Assembly (NCBI RefSeq): GCF_008704205.1
Contig: NZ_VXLC01000032.1
Location: 29,185-93,184, forward strand
Length of the DNA stretch: 64,000 nt
Direction of reading: 5' to 3'
From: Nocardia colli
Lineage (GTDB): Bacteria; Actinomycetota; Actinomycetes; Mycobacteriales; Mycobacteriaceae
The notes under the pieces were generated by a model that made no database searches, was not told where the DNA came from, and saw only the letters and a program-made list of their open reading frames with translations. The translations under genes and the position numbers were made by a program. Below are positions 23,540 to 32,225 of this stretch, one piece after another. Position 1 is the stretch's first letter. The number at the start of each line of letters is the position of its first letter.

Positions 23540-24400
23540 ATGAATCTGCATGAGTTCAATGCCCATCGTCACACTGTCGCGACAGCGAGCGGATCAGCCA
23601 GCTACGTGGATATAGGACCCCGCGACGGGCGGACGATCCTGTTCGTACACGGCCTGGGTACCAACGCATACCTGTGGCGGAATGTCATAGCCGGTTTGGC
23701 AGCCGAATATCGTTGCGTTGCACTGGACTTGCCGCTACACGGCGACACTCCGGCCGGCGCCGATCGAGATTTCTCGTTGGTCGGACTGACCCAGTTCGTC
23801 GAAGACTTCCGCACCGCACTCGACCTGACGAACATCGATCTGGTCGGCAATGACACCGGCGGAGCGATCTGCCAGGTATTCGCCGCCACCCACCCGGAAC
23901 GAGTGATGACACTGACCCTGACCGACTGCGATACTCATGAAAATCTGCCGCCCGAGGGGTTCAAACCGGTCGTCGAGGCAGCCGGGAAAGGAGACCTTGC
24001 GCCAACCGCTCCTGACTTGGTGGCGGTGCCGGAACAAGCGCGCAAGCAACTGTTCGCCGGTACCTATCAGAGCGATGACCTGCCGGATGATGAGACTGTT
24101 CAGATCTACCTCCGGCCGGTCATGGGGACGGTCGAGCTCGCCCGTGAGTTCGAGCGGTTGCTGGTCGCGCTCGACGCCGAGGATCTGATGGCGATCGAGC
24201 CGCAACTGCGAACATTGACCGCACCCACGTTGATCGTCTGGGGCACGGATGACCCTCTGTTCGACCTGAAGTGGGCCTACTGGCTGCGAGGCACCATCCC
24301 TGGTGCGACGAAGGTGGTAGAGGTATCCGGCGGTCGGCTGTTCTTCCCGGAAGAGCGGCCCGAAGAACTGATCGAACCGCTTCGGGACTTCCTCGGCTGA
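23540..24400 (+). CDS. Alpha/beta hydrolase with Asp nucleophile
   Basis: 286-residue alpha/beta-hydrolase: oxyanion FVHGLGTNAYLWRNV, nucleophile elbow LVGNDTGGAICQ with Asp in place of Ser, and acid-containing strand IVWGTDDPLFDLKWAYWL. Asp nucleophiles are used by haloalkane and fluoroacetate dehalogenases and epoxide hydrolases. The expected C-terminal catalytic His is not in place: the loop reads EVSGGRLFFPEERPEEL, where relatives with His have a GAxHF-type sequence. The protein may therefore be altered in chemistry or non-catalytic. No RBS is evident except GAAGAGAGA. It is monocistronic. Confidence 0.8.
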   Translation: MNLHEFNAHRHTVATASGSASYVDIGPRDGRTILFVHGLGTNAYLWRNVIAGLAAEYRCVALDLPLHGDTPAGADRDFSLVGLTQFVEDFRTALDLTNIDLVGNDTGGAICQVFAATHPERVMTLTLTDCDTHENLPPEGFKPVVEAAGKGDLAPTAPDLVAVPEQARKQLFAGTYQSDDLPDDETVQIYLRPVMGTVELAREFERLLVALDAEDLMAIEPQLRTLTAPTLIVWGTDDPLFDLKWAYWLRGTIPGATKVVEVSGGRLFFPEERPEELIEPLRDFLG

Positions 24401-24526
24401 CCTCGGATTCGCGGCGACGGCTATTCCGGTGAGAGCAGACGTGCCGCTCTCACCGGGTTCGCGCACTGTCTTCCGACACGCTGAATCGACGCAAGACTTG
24501 ACCCTCCCCCCGCAGGAGAGTTCAGA

Positions 24527-25357
24527 GTGATCTTCATGTCAGCATTGGTGACCATCGGGGACTTCTCCCGGATGACCTACCTGAGTGTGAAAGCGCTGCG
24601 CCATTACCACGAAGTCGGACTATTGGTCCCGGCCGATGTAGACGCGGCGACCGGATACCGGCTCTATCGGTCCGAACAGGTACCGGTCGCGCAGGTCATT
24701 CGCCGGCTGCGCGATCTGGGCATGCCGCTACAGGACGTGCGTGCGGTGCTGGGCGCCGAGGACGTCACCGCGCGCAACGCGGTGATCCTGCGGCATCTGC
24801 GTCGGATGGAACGGCAGTTGGAGCAAACCCAATCCGCGGTCGCTTCCTTGCGCGCGTTATTGGAGCCGGACCAGATTCCGATCGAGGTGGAGTACCGGCT
24901 GTCCCCACCGATTCGGGTTCTTGCGGTTCGGGACCGGATCGGGATGAACGAGTTCGACGATTGGTCGGCCGCCGCATTCAACGAGCTGCACGCGGTGTTG
25001 GACAACGTCGGCATCGAGCGTGCCGGCCCCGACGGGGCGCTGTACTTCGCGGAGTTCTTTGCCGAGGATGCCGGTGATGTGGTCGTCTTCGCCCCGGTTC
25101 GGGATACGCCACGGGTGACCGGGCGCGTCGTCGTACTCGAGCTGCCCGCCACCGAGCTGGCCGTCACTGTGCACCGGGGTCCATTCGGTGATCTGGACCG
25201 CACCTACGGCGCGCTGGGCACCTTCGTGTCCGAGCGAGCAATCGGGGTCGACGGGCCGATCCGGGAAAACTACCTGGTCACCGCGGACGACATCGCCGAT
25301 GAAAGTCGGCATCGAACCGAGGTGTGCTGGCCGGTCTTCCACACGGTATCGACATGA
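24527..25357 (+). CDS. MerR-family regulator with GyrI-like effector domain
   Basis: 276-residue transcription factor. The MerR winged helix is at the N-terminus (VTIGDFSRMTYLSVKALRHY, HEVGLLVP, GYRLYRSEQV), followed by a coiled dimerisation helix (RHLRRMERQLEQTQSAVASL) and a GyrI-like/AraC-effector-binding domain (VEYRLSPPIRVLAVRD to ENYLV), as in BmrR-type regulators that sense small organic molecules. The GTG at 24527 has AGGAG 8 nt upstream; ATG 24536 is alternative. It is ATGA-coupled to an alkylation-repair fusion, so it probably controls that gene. Confidence 0.88.
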   Translation: MIFMSALVTIGDFSRMTYLSVKALRHYHEVGLLVPADVDAATGYRLYRSEQVPVAQVIRRLRDLGMPLQDVRAVLGAEDVTARNAVILRHLRRMERQLEQTQSAVASLRALLEPDQIPIEVEYRLSPPIRVLAVRDRIGMNEFDDWSAAAFNELHAVLDNVGIERAGPDGALYFAEFFAEDAGDVVVFAPVRDTPRVTGRVVVLELPATELAVTVHRGPFGDLDRTYGALGTFVSERAIGVDGPIRENYLVTADDIADESRHRTEVCWPVFHTVST

Positions 25358-26529
25358 CCACTCCGATCCGCGGCACCGCAGGCTTCGCCTTGTTCGATAC
25401 CGCGGTCGGTCGATGTGGCATCGGCTGGACCACGCACGGCATCGCGTCGGTCCAGCTGCCGGAGGCCACCGAGATCCGGACGCGTGCCCGTCTGCGTCGA
25501 CGACTGCCCGATGCGGCCGAGGTGACTCCGCCTCCGGTCGCGCAGCACGCGATCGATCGGATCATCGCGTTGCTCGCCGGTGTCGAAGACGATCTCGGCG
25601 ACCTGCCGCTGGACATGTCCGGGGTACCTGAGTTCCATCGCCGGGTCTACGCGGCGGCACGGAAGGTGCGGCCTGGCACCACCGTCACCTACGGCACCCT
25701 GGCCCAGCAACTCGGCGCTCCGGACGCGGCGCGGGCGGTAGGACAAGCTATGGGCCGCAATCCGTTCGCGATCGTCGTACCGTGTCATCGGGTGGTGGCC
25801 GCCGGCGGCGGGCTCGGCGGGTTTTCCGCGACCGGTGGAGTGACGACGAAACTGAAGATGCTCGCCGCGGAAGGCACGGCGCCGCCGCAGAAGCCAGTCC
25901 GTTCCCGGCTGCCGTTCGACCCGGCCGACGCCGTGGCCAGATTACGCAGGGCTGACCGAAAGCTGGCCGCGTGCATCGACACAATCGGCTCGTGCCTGCT
26001 GGCGACCGAGCCGACCAGCACGCTGTTCGGCGGACTTGCTCGAGCGATCGTGTACCAGCAGCTCAGCACCGCCGCGGCAGCCACCATTCATCGCCGTGCG
26101 CTGGCGTTGCCGGGCGGTAGCGGACCGGATCTGGTACCCGCTCAGATCCTCGGTGCCACCGATAACGAATTGCGTGACGCCGGGTTGTCTCGCCCCAAAC
26201 AGCTGGCGCTGCGCGATCTCGCCGATCGGGTCGACCGCGGCGCGCTGCCTACCTTGGCAGCAACCCGCCGAATGAACGACGCGGCGATCATCGAGCAGCT
26301 CACCCAGGTCCGTGGCATCGGCGTCTGGTCTGCGCAGATGTTCCTCATCTTCCGGTTGGGCCGCCCCGACGTGTTGCCTGGCGATGACCTCGGCGTGCGG
26401 AAGGGGTTCGCCGTGGTGTACGGCTGCGATCTGCCGACGGCTGAGCAGGTTCTCAGCCATGGGGAGCGATGGCGGCCCTACCGGACAGTCGCGAGCTGGT
26501 ATCTATGGCAGTCGGCGGGCGGCCGGTGA
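25354..26529 (+). CDS. Ogt-AlkA fusion: methyltransferase plus 3-methyladenine glycosylase
   Basis: 391-residue two-domain repair protein. Residues about 1-175 are an O6-methylguanine-DNA methyltransferase: GTTVTYGTLAQQLG and active-site VPCHRV with acceptor Cys144, ending GGFSATGG. Residues about 190-391 are an HhH-GPD DNA glycosylase of the AlkA/MAG type: IVYQQLS, then the hairpin VRGIGVWSAQMFL and catalytic Asp in PGDDLGVRKG (Asp344/345). Direct reversal and base excision of alkyl lesions are thus joined in one chain, unlike the usual Ada-AlkA order, where Ada's regulatory domain is present. The gene overlaps the MerR regulator stop. Confidence 0.9.
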   Translation: MTTPIRGTAGFALFDTAVGRCGIGWTTHGIASVQLPEATEIRTRARLRRRLPDAAEVTPPPVAQHAIDRIIALLAGVEDDLGDLPLDMSGVPEFHRRVYAAARKVRPGTTVTYGTLAQQLGAPDAARAVGQAMGRNPFAIVVPCHRVVAAGGGLGGFSATGGVTTKLKMLAAEGTAPPQKPVRSRLPFDPADAVARLRRADRKLAACIDTIGSCLLATEPTSTLFGGLARAIVYQQLSTAAAATIHRRALALPGGSGPDLVPAQILGATDNELRDAGLSRPKQLALRDLADRVDRGALPTLAATRRMNDAAIIEQLTQVRGIGVWSAQMFLIFRLGRPDVLPGDDLGVRKGFAVVYGCDLPTAEQVLSHGERWRPYRTVASWYLWQSAGGR

Positions 26530-26695
26530 GCGGCTCCTGCCTCGAGATCGAACGGAGACGCTACATCACGCCGCTTGCCGGCGCTGCTCTCGGTGCGGTC
26601 GCGCTCGAGTTGCGCCGAAGATGAATCGAACCATCGAACTCGGCACATGAACAACCAACTCCCGACCCCGCATCACATCCGGAAAGGAATTGGAC

Positions 26696-27784
26696 ATGAA
26701 GTTCGGATTGATGATGCCGTCGTTCCATCCCGCCAAAGCGTCGAAGTCGATGCTTGCCGCGGCCGAATCCATCGGCGTCGACTCGGTGTGGGCAGCGGAC
26801 CATATGCTGGGCCCGTTTCCCCCGGCGGTCTGGGATCGGATACCACTGTCGGAATTCGTCGCCGACCCGGATGCGCTCTTCGATCCGTTCGCTTTGTGCG
26901 CGTGGGCCGCCGCGACGACCGATCTGCCCTTGGGAACGTGCGTGACCGACAGCATCCGCAGGGCAGCGCCGGATGTCGCCCGCACCGCTCTGACCCTTCA
27001 GCACCTGTGCAGGGGCGGTTTCAATCTCGGGATCGGTAGCGGGGAGCGCGAGAATCTCACCCCGTTCGGATACTCGTTCGACAAGCCGGTGACCACTACG
27101 GAGCATTTCCTGCGAACACTTCGCCACATCATCGACAGCGGCACGATGCCAGAGGGGCCGGGGCGGTTCGGATATCCGACAGCGATCGCGAACGGAAGAC
27201 CGAAGATCTGGCTGGCCGGCCATCGTCGCCGAATGCTGCGTCTCACCGGCGAGTACGCCGACGGCTGGCTGCCTTTCGAAGTCGCCGATCCGGCCGAATA
27301 TCACACGATGGGAACGAAGGTCGTCGAACACGCCGAGCGGGCCGGCCGCCCGGCACCGGAACGAGGGCTGCTCGTGTTCGCGGTCCTAGGCCGTAGCCGG
27401 GAACGGCTACGAGAGCTGTTCGACGCGCACCCCATGGCGAAACTGCTCGCCCTGTGGGCGGTTCCGCCAGCCGTCTGGCGCAAGCACGGACTGGAATACC
27501 CGGGTGGTTCCGACATCCGCACCTACATCGACGTGATCCCGCACGAGATAGCTCTCGATGACCTGGAAAGTCTCCTCGCCCGTACACCTTTCGAATTGCT
27601 CGAAGAAGGCCTCTACCTCGGCAACGCCGAGGAAGTCGCCCCGCGGCTCGCTCAGTTCGCCGCCGCCGGATGTGAACATCTGATCGTGATGAATTTCGCC
27701 GGCATCGTCGGCGGTCTCCAGGAAGCCATCGGGAGTACTCCCGAACTCGCGGCCCTCCGTAGAGCTGCCCTCGACTGGAAGTAG
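26696..27784 (+). CDS. LLM-class flavin-dependent oxidoreductase (F420-type)
   Basis: 362-residue luciferase-like monooxygenase-fold protein: MKFGLMMPSFHP start, VDSVWAADHML, LGTCVTDSIRRAAPDVARTA, the bulge and cofactor loop FNLGIGSGERENLTPFGY, and the C-terminal GCEHLIVMNFAG. Many actinobacterial members use coenzyme F420, e.g. the Mer/Fgd group, and this N-terminal pattern fits them, but FMN use cannot be excluded. The ATG has GGAAAGGA 7 nt upstream. No partner genes; the 274 nt downstream hold no recognised gene. Confidence 0.85.
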   Translation: MKFGLMMPSFHPAKASKSMLAAAESIGVDSVWAADHMLGPFPPAVWDRIPLSEFVADPDALFDPFALCAWAAATTDLPLGTCVTDSIRRAAPDVARTALTLQHLCRGGFNLGIGSGERENLTPFGYSFDKPVTTTEHFLRTLRHIIDSGTMPEGPGRFGYPTAIANGRPKIWLAGHRRRMLRLTGEYADGWLPFEVADPAEYHTMGTKVVEHAERAGRPAPERGLLVFAVLGRSRERLRELFDAHPMAKLLALWAVPPAVWRKHGLEYPGGSDIRTYIDVIPHEIALDDLESLLARTPFELLEEGLYLGNAEEVAPRLAQFAAAGCEHLIVMNFAGIVGGLQEAIGSTPELAALRRAALDWK

Positions 27785-28058
27785 CATCGGCATTCACGTC
27801 GGCTTCGGCATCGAGGTGATGCCGTCTGACTCAACGAACGTTTCGTGAAACTACTAAGCGAATCTTTCGCGATGTGGTGCGCGCCAGGTGTGCCCACGAT
27901 TGGGAAGTTGCCCACATCCGAGTGGATAAAATAGCCGATAGCCTCGGTTCATTTCGCCTGATGTCTCGACTCGGTCGGAAACGGAGAACACCAGTGAAGT
28001 ATGCACGCAGATCGGTCGATCTGCATTCGCTGCGCATTCGGCGCCTCGAAGGAAAATA

Positions 28059-28541
28059 GTGCGTCGGTATCCGCTGTCCGGACTTCGAGGAACCCGGATG
28101 GCTATATATTGCGTGCTGATATTACTTGTAGTCCTTTGCTTTGCGGGCCCGGTCGATTGGCGGGGGTACGCCCTGGCCGGATCGATCGGAATCCTCGCTT
28201 GGTGGTCCGCGGATCGTGTCGTGCGCGCGGCCGCCGACTATCGCGGGAGGCGGCGGAGGAATACCGATGTCGCAGAACACCGATGGGAGGTCGGCCGAAG
28301 CCTCGACACCTTCGGTGCCGACGACCCTCGCACGCTCGATGCCCAGCTACGACTGGCCGACGCGTGCATGGCGACGGGCCGGTCGGCGGAGGCGCTCTAT
28401 TGGTACGCCGCGACCCACGCCAGTTGTCTGCGCGCCTTCGATCCCGATCATCCGACGTCGATCGAAGCGGAGAAACGGCTAGGCGACGCTCGGCGCCGCG
28501 TGACTTCGGGCGGCCCTTCGACCTCACTGAATGGGGCGTAA
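28059..28541 (+). CDS. Small membrane-anchored TPR-like protein, unknown function
   Basis: 160-residue protein. Two adjacent hydrophobic segments near the N-terminus (MAIYCVLILLVVLCFAG and GYALAGSIGILAWWSA) are followed by a basic RRRR stretch and a C-terminal helical repeat region (DPRTLDAQLRLADACMATGR, SAEALYWYAATHASCLRAFD) resembling tetratricopeptide repeats of the DxxTL..R..LA type. The GTG at 28059 has GAAGGA 5 nt upstream; ATG 28098 is alternative. I do not recognise a family with a known role; it may be a scaffold at the membrane. It is convergent with the TetR gene. Confidence 0.6.
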   Translation: MRRYPLSGLRGTRMAIYCVLILLVVLCFAGPVDWRGYALAGSIGILAWWSADRVVRAAADYRGRRRRNTDVAEHRWEVGRSLDTFGADDPRTLDAQLRLADACMATGRSAEALYWYAATHASCLRAFDPDHPTSIEAEKRLGDARRRVTSGGPSTSLNGA

Positions 28542-28582
28542 CCAGCCGGGTTTTCGGCGGTCAGCGGTGACGCTGCTGTCGC

Positions 28583-29275
28583 TCATGCCGGGACCCCCTC
28601 GTGCCCTGCTCGCAATCCGTCGATAAGTGTGGCCAATCCCCAGTGGAATTGCCCTTCGGTGGGGCCCTCGGGAAGGAATTGCGCCGCGGCGTGTATGACG
28701 GGGTAGTCGTTTGTCGGCAGGTCGACCAGCGTGTGCTGCCACCACGATTCGTGGTCGACGGCGGTTGGTGTTCTGGTGCGGGGTATTTCGTACAGCACGA
28801 AACCGAGGGTGTAGGTCTGGACGGCGCGGAATGCCTGGACGGCATTGTGCAGTGACCAGCCCGCGGTGGTCAATTCGGTCAGGATCCATTCCATGAGGTC
28901 GGCCACCTGCGGCCCCCACATCTTCCGCTCCACGAGCATCTGGGCCAGAGATGGATACTCGAGCATTCGTTCGCGCAGCGCGTTCGAGTATCGGCGCAAC
29001 ACCTCCTCCCAAGTCAGTCCCGGGGTCCGTTGCAACGGGAATTCCGCCAGGATCCGGGCACATAACAGGCCGAGTAGCTGATCCTTGTCATCGATCCGGC
29101 CGTAGATCGTCATGACACCACAGCCGAGCCTGCCGGCGAGCTTGGGCATGCTGACCGCATCGAGGCCCTCCTCCTGAGCGAGTTCCAGAGCGGCATCGAC
29201 GATCCGCTCCGTGGTGAGAGTGCCCCGCGGAAGGCGTCGGCGTGGATTTTCGGCGGCCGTGTCCCTGACGGTCAT
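28583..29275 (-). CDS. TetR-family repressor of the divergent CoA operon
   Basis: 230-residue repressor: N-terminal HTH (TTERIVDAALELAQEEGLDA, MPKLAGRLGCGVMTIYGRI) and a TetR_C-like ligand domain. It is transcribed away from a CaiB-type CoA-transferase operon across a 92-nt gap containing a perfect palindromic operator, so autoregulation and control of that operon are likely. The ligand is unknown; an acyl-CoA or the organic acid substrate would be the natural guess. Confidence 0.9.
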   Translation of the reverse strand: MTVRDTAAENPRRRLPRGTLTTERIVDAALELAQEEGLDAVSMPKLAGRLGCGVMTIYGRIDDKDQLLGLLCARILAEFPLQRTPGLTWEEVLRRYSNALRERMLEYPSLAQMLVERKMWGPQVADLMEWILTELTTAGWSLHNAVQAFRAVQTYTLGFVLYEIPRTRTPTAVDHESWWQHTLVDLPTNDYPVIHAAAQFLPEGPTEGQFHWGLATLIDGLRAGHEGVPA

Positions 29276-29321
29276 ATGCGCAACCCCTTGCGATAGTCGA
29301 CGGAATCAGTCTACGGTGAGA

Positions 29322-29344
29322 TTTACCGTAAGGCTTACGGTAAA
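29322..29344. promoter_or_regulatory. TetR operator, 11-bp perfect inverted repeat
   Basis: TTTACCGTAAG and CTTACGGTAAA separated by one base, in the gap between the TetR gene and the CoA-transferase operon, 24 nt before the transferase ATG. A further half-site-like TACGGTGAG lies just upstream. A repressor bound here would block both promoters. Confidence 0.85.
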
Positions 29345-29367
29345 GCGTACTAGCAAGAGGTGCCGAC

Positions 29368-30567
29368 ATGACCACAGCAGCTGACCGACTTCCGTTGTCC
29401 GACCTTCGGGTCCTCGACGCGGCCACCTTGTTCGCAGGTCCGACGGCCGCGGCACTACTTGCCGATTTCGGTGCCGACGTCATCAAGATCGAGCATCCGG
29501 GCGGCGAGCCCGGGCGATTGAACGGGCGACTCGTCGATGGAATTTCCTTGTGGTCCAAGACCGTCGGCCGCAACAAGCGGGCCATGACGCTGGATCTCGG
29601 GCGGCCAGAGGGGCGAGAGATCTTCTTGAAGCTGGCTCGAAGCGCCGACGTCGTGGTGGAGAACTTCCGTCCGGGGACCTTCGAGCGGTGGGGGCTGGAT
29701 TACGACACTCTCGCGGAAGTCAACCCGGGCGTCATCCTCCTCCGGGTGACCGGGTTCGGGCAGGTCGGTCCTATGCGGTCCCGGGCGGGCTTCGGCACGC
29801 TCGCCGAGGCGATGAGCGGATTCGCTTACAGTACGGGCGAGCCGGATGGTCCACCCACGCTCCCGCCGTTCGGCCTGGCCGATGGCATTGCCGGCATCAC
29901 CGGTGCGTATGCGGTCATGGTTGCGCTGCATACTCGGCGGAACACCGGCCGAGGCCAGGTGATCGACCTCTCGTTGCTGGAACCGATCATGTCGGTGCTC
30001 GGTCCGCAGATCACGACGTACCAGCAGCTGGGGATCGTGCAGGAGCGGGTCGGCAACCGCTCGGTGAACAACGCCCCCCGCAACACTTATCGATGCCGGG
30101 ACGGACGCTGGGTGGCAGTGTCCACCAGCGCACAGAGCATCGCCGAACGCGTGCTGCGTCTGGTAGGCAGACCAGAGGTCATCGACGAGCCTTGGTTCGC
30201 CAACGGGTACGGCCGGGTCCAGCACGTCGAGGAGCTCGACAACGCGGTCGGCAGCTGGATCGCCGAGCGCGACTCCGCCGAAGTGATAGCAGCGTTCGAC
30301 AAAGCCGACGCCGCCGTCGCTCTGATTTACAACGCCGCGGACATCGCCACCGACCCACAGTTCGCCGCACTGGGCACCATCGTGCACGTCGATGACCCGG
30401 AACTCGGCGATCTCGCCATCCAGGCCCCGCCGGTGCGATTGACCGGCACACCGGGCCGTATTCGCTGGGCCGGACGAGCCAAGGGCGCCGACAACGCGGA
30501 GATCTACCGAGCCCTCGGCATCGGCGACGATGAGCTCGTGCGCCTGCATGCGGCCGGGATCGTGTGA
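29368..30567 (+). CDS. CaiB/BaiF family III CoA transferase
   Basis: 399-residue family III CoA transferase that moves CoA between carboxylates. Diagnostic: VLDAATLFAGPTAAALLADFGADVIKIEHP at the N-terminus (split here as LDAATLFAGPTAAALL), NKRAMTLDLG, VVENFRPGTFERWGLDYD and the catalytic Asp in FGLADGIAG, which forms the aspartyl-CoA intermediate. It begins a five-gene operon and overlaps the CitE-like gene by 4 nt. The pairing implies that it activates an organic acid that the lyase then cleaves. Confidence 0.93.
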   Translation: MTTAADRLPLSDLRVLDAATLFAGPTAAALLADFGADVIKIEHPGGEPGRLNGRLVDGISLWSKTVGRNKRAMTLDLGRPEGREIFLKLARSADVVVENFRPGTFERWGLDYDTLAEVNPGVILLRVTGFGQVGPMRSRAGFGTLAEAMSGFAYSTGEPDGPPTLPPFGLADGIAGITGAYAVMVALHTRRNTGRGQVIDLSLLEPIMSVLGPQITTYQQLGIVQERVGNRSVNNAPRNTYRCRDGRWVAVSTSAQSIAERVLRLVGRPEVIDEPWFANGYGRVQHVEELDNAVGSWIAERDSAEVIAAFDKADAAVALIYNAADIATDPQFAALGTIVHVDDPELGDLAIQAPPVRLTGTPGRIRWAGRAKGADNAEIYRALGIGDDELVRLHAAGIV

Positions 30568-31406
30568 TGCCTCCCGTACGCAGCTGGCTGTACGTTCCCG
30601 GCGATCGCCCGGACCGATTCGACACGGCCGTCCACAGCGGCGCCGATGCGGTCGTCATCGACCTCGAGGACGCCGTCACAGCCGACCGCAAGCCGTTCGC
30701 CCGGGAGGCCACCGCAGCCTTCCTGATGCGGCACAACCCATCGAACGTCCTGGTCCGGATCAACGCGCTGGACATGGGCGGACGGGACGATCTCGCAGCG
30801 CTCGCTCGATCGAGGCCGGCGGGGATCCGCGTGGCAAAGGCCGAACAACCCGGGCAGATCGAGGAAGTCGCGGCCGCCGCACCGGAGGTGCCGGTATGGC
30901 CGGTCATAGAGTCCGCGCTCGGTGTCGAACACGCGTTGACCTTGGCGACGTGTCATCGTCAAGTCGCCGGCCTGCTGATCGGCAATGTCGATCTCGCCAC
31001 CGATCTGCGAATCACCGATCCCGAGGTCATCCGTGCGGTCGGGTTACGGGTGCTCGTCGCCGCGGCGGCCGCGGGCCTGCCGCGGCCGCCCATGAGTGTT
31101 TACCCTGACCTCCGTGACCTGACCGGTTTGGCTCAGGACTGTATTCGAGGACTAGCCCAGGGGTATTGGGGGCGCTCGGTTATCCATCCCAGTCAGATAC
31201 CGGTCGTCAATGGCATCTTCATTCCGGACCAGACCGCATTACGACACGCCCAGGCGATAGTCGCCCAGGCAAACGCGCACGGCACCGGAGCACAGGTAGA
31301 CAGCACGGGTGTGTTCGTGGACGGCGCCGTTGTCCGACATGCCCGCTCCGTTGTCGACGCCGCGGCCACGGAACTCGATGCCGGACGCCGAGATCAACCA
31401 CAGTAG
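30564..31406 (+). CDS. CitE-like CoA-ester lyase (HpcH/HpaI family)
   Basis: About 280 residues, TIM-barrel CitE fold: SWLYVPGDRPDRFDTA, VVIDLEDAVTADRK, the substrate Arg in LVRINALDMGG, metal-binding Glu in VIESALGVEHA and Asp in GNVDLATDL, and SVIHPSQIPVVN. Stand-alone actinobacterial homologues cleave beta-hydroxyacyl-CoAs such as malyl-, citramalyl- or HMG-CoA to acetyl-CoA plus a keto acid. The GTG start at 30564 overlaps the transferase stop; ATG 30567 is equally possible. Together with the transferase it suggests activation then C-C cleavage of a hydroxy-dicarboxylate. Confidence 0.9.
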   Translation: MMPPVRSWLYVPGDRPDRFDTAVHSGADAVVIDLEDAVTADRKPFAREATAAFLMRHNPSNVLVRINALDMGGRDDLAALARSRPAGIRVAKAEQPGQIEEVAAAAPEVPVWPVIESALGVEHALTLATCHRQVAGLLIGNVDLATDLRITDPEVIRAVGLRVLVAAAAAGLPRPPMSVYPDLRDLTGLAQDCIRGLAQGYWGRSVIHPSQIPVVNGIFIPDQTALRHAQAIVAQANAHGTGAQVDSTGVFVDGAVVRHARSVVDAAATELDAGRRDQPQ

Positions 31407-31422
31407 GAGGGCCGAGAAAGAA

Positions 31423-32223
31423 ATGACGATTCTGGATTATCTGCGGAACGGGGTGCGTATCTTCGACCTCGCCCAGCCCTTGGAGAACGGGATGCCCTGT
31501 TCCCCTAGTCATCCCGGATTCCACATGGGTTTGATCAGACGCCACGGCGATCGCGTCAACCCAGACGGCGGATCGGGTTCGAACGAGCTGATCACGATCG
31601 GCGGCCACGTCGGTACCCACATCGATGCACTCGCGCACTACTCGATGGGCGGCCGTCTGCACGGCGGTCTCGATGCCGCCGCGACGAGCACCGGCGGACG
31701 ATTCCAGCAACTCGGAGTCGAGACGATCGAACCGATCGTCTGCCGGGGCGTCCTGCTCGATGTCGCAGACGCCCTCGGTGTGCAACGACTGGAGCCGGGT
31801 TACGGGATTTCGCCCGAGGATCTGTCGAAGGCGCTCGGTGAACTCACCCTCGATCCGGGCGATGTCGCACTGATCCGCACCGGATGGCCACAGCTCTACA
31901 CCGACACCGAGTCCTACCTCGGTCAGCAGATCGGCGCACCCGGCATCACCGAATCCGCCGCGATCTGGCTCGCCCGGCACGGTGTTCGCGCCGCCGGCAT
32001 CGACACCATCGCCTTCGATCAGATTCGGCCCGGCTTCGGGCATACCGTGATGCCCGCGCACCGTGTGCTCCTTTTCGATGCCGGGATCAACATCATCGAG
32101 GTGCTCGATCTCGAAGAGATTGCCGCCCAGAAGGTTACCGAATTCATGTTCGTGCTGGCACCACTGAAATTGGTCGGCGCCACCGGCTCGCCGGTGCGAC
32201 CGCTGGCCGTGGTGGAGGCCTGA
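31423..32223 (+). CDS. Cyclase-family metal-dependent hydrolase
   Basis: 266-residue protein of the putative cyclase/kynurenine formamidase fold. The metal-binding signature HVGTHIDALAHY is exact (HxGTHxDxxxH), and GIDTIAFDQ with FGHTVMPAHRVLL follows as in the family. Members hydrolyse amides, esters or lactones. In this operon it could open a lactone or ester that yields the acid activated by the CoA transferase; that is inference. The ATG follows AGGAGGGCCGAGAAAGAA. The stop is 2 nt before the PrpD-like gene. Confidence 0.88.
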   Translation: MTILDYLRNGVRIFDLAQPLENGMPCSPSHPGFHMGLIRRHGDRVNPDGGSGSNELITIGGHVGTHIDALAHYSMGGRLHGGLDAAATSTGGRFQQLGVETIEPIVCRGVLLDVADALGVQRLEPGYGISPEDLSKALGELTLDPGDVALIRTGWPQLYTDTESYLGQQIGAPGITESAAIWLARHGVRAAGIDTIAFDQIRPGFGHTVMPAHRVLLFDAGINIIEVLDLEEIAAQKVTEFMFVLAPLKLVGATGSPVRPLAVVEA

Positions 32224-32225
32224 GA

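Noticed and set aside
28001..28570. Overlapping plus-strand frame of 189 codons over the membrane/TPR-like gene
   Set aside because: Arg-rich and without hydrophobic segments or homology; the chosen frame has a ribosome site, membrane spans and a helical repeat.
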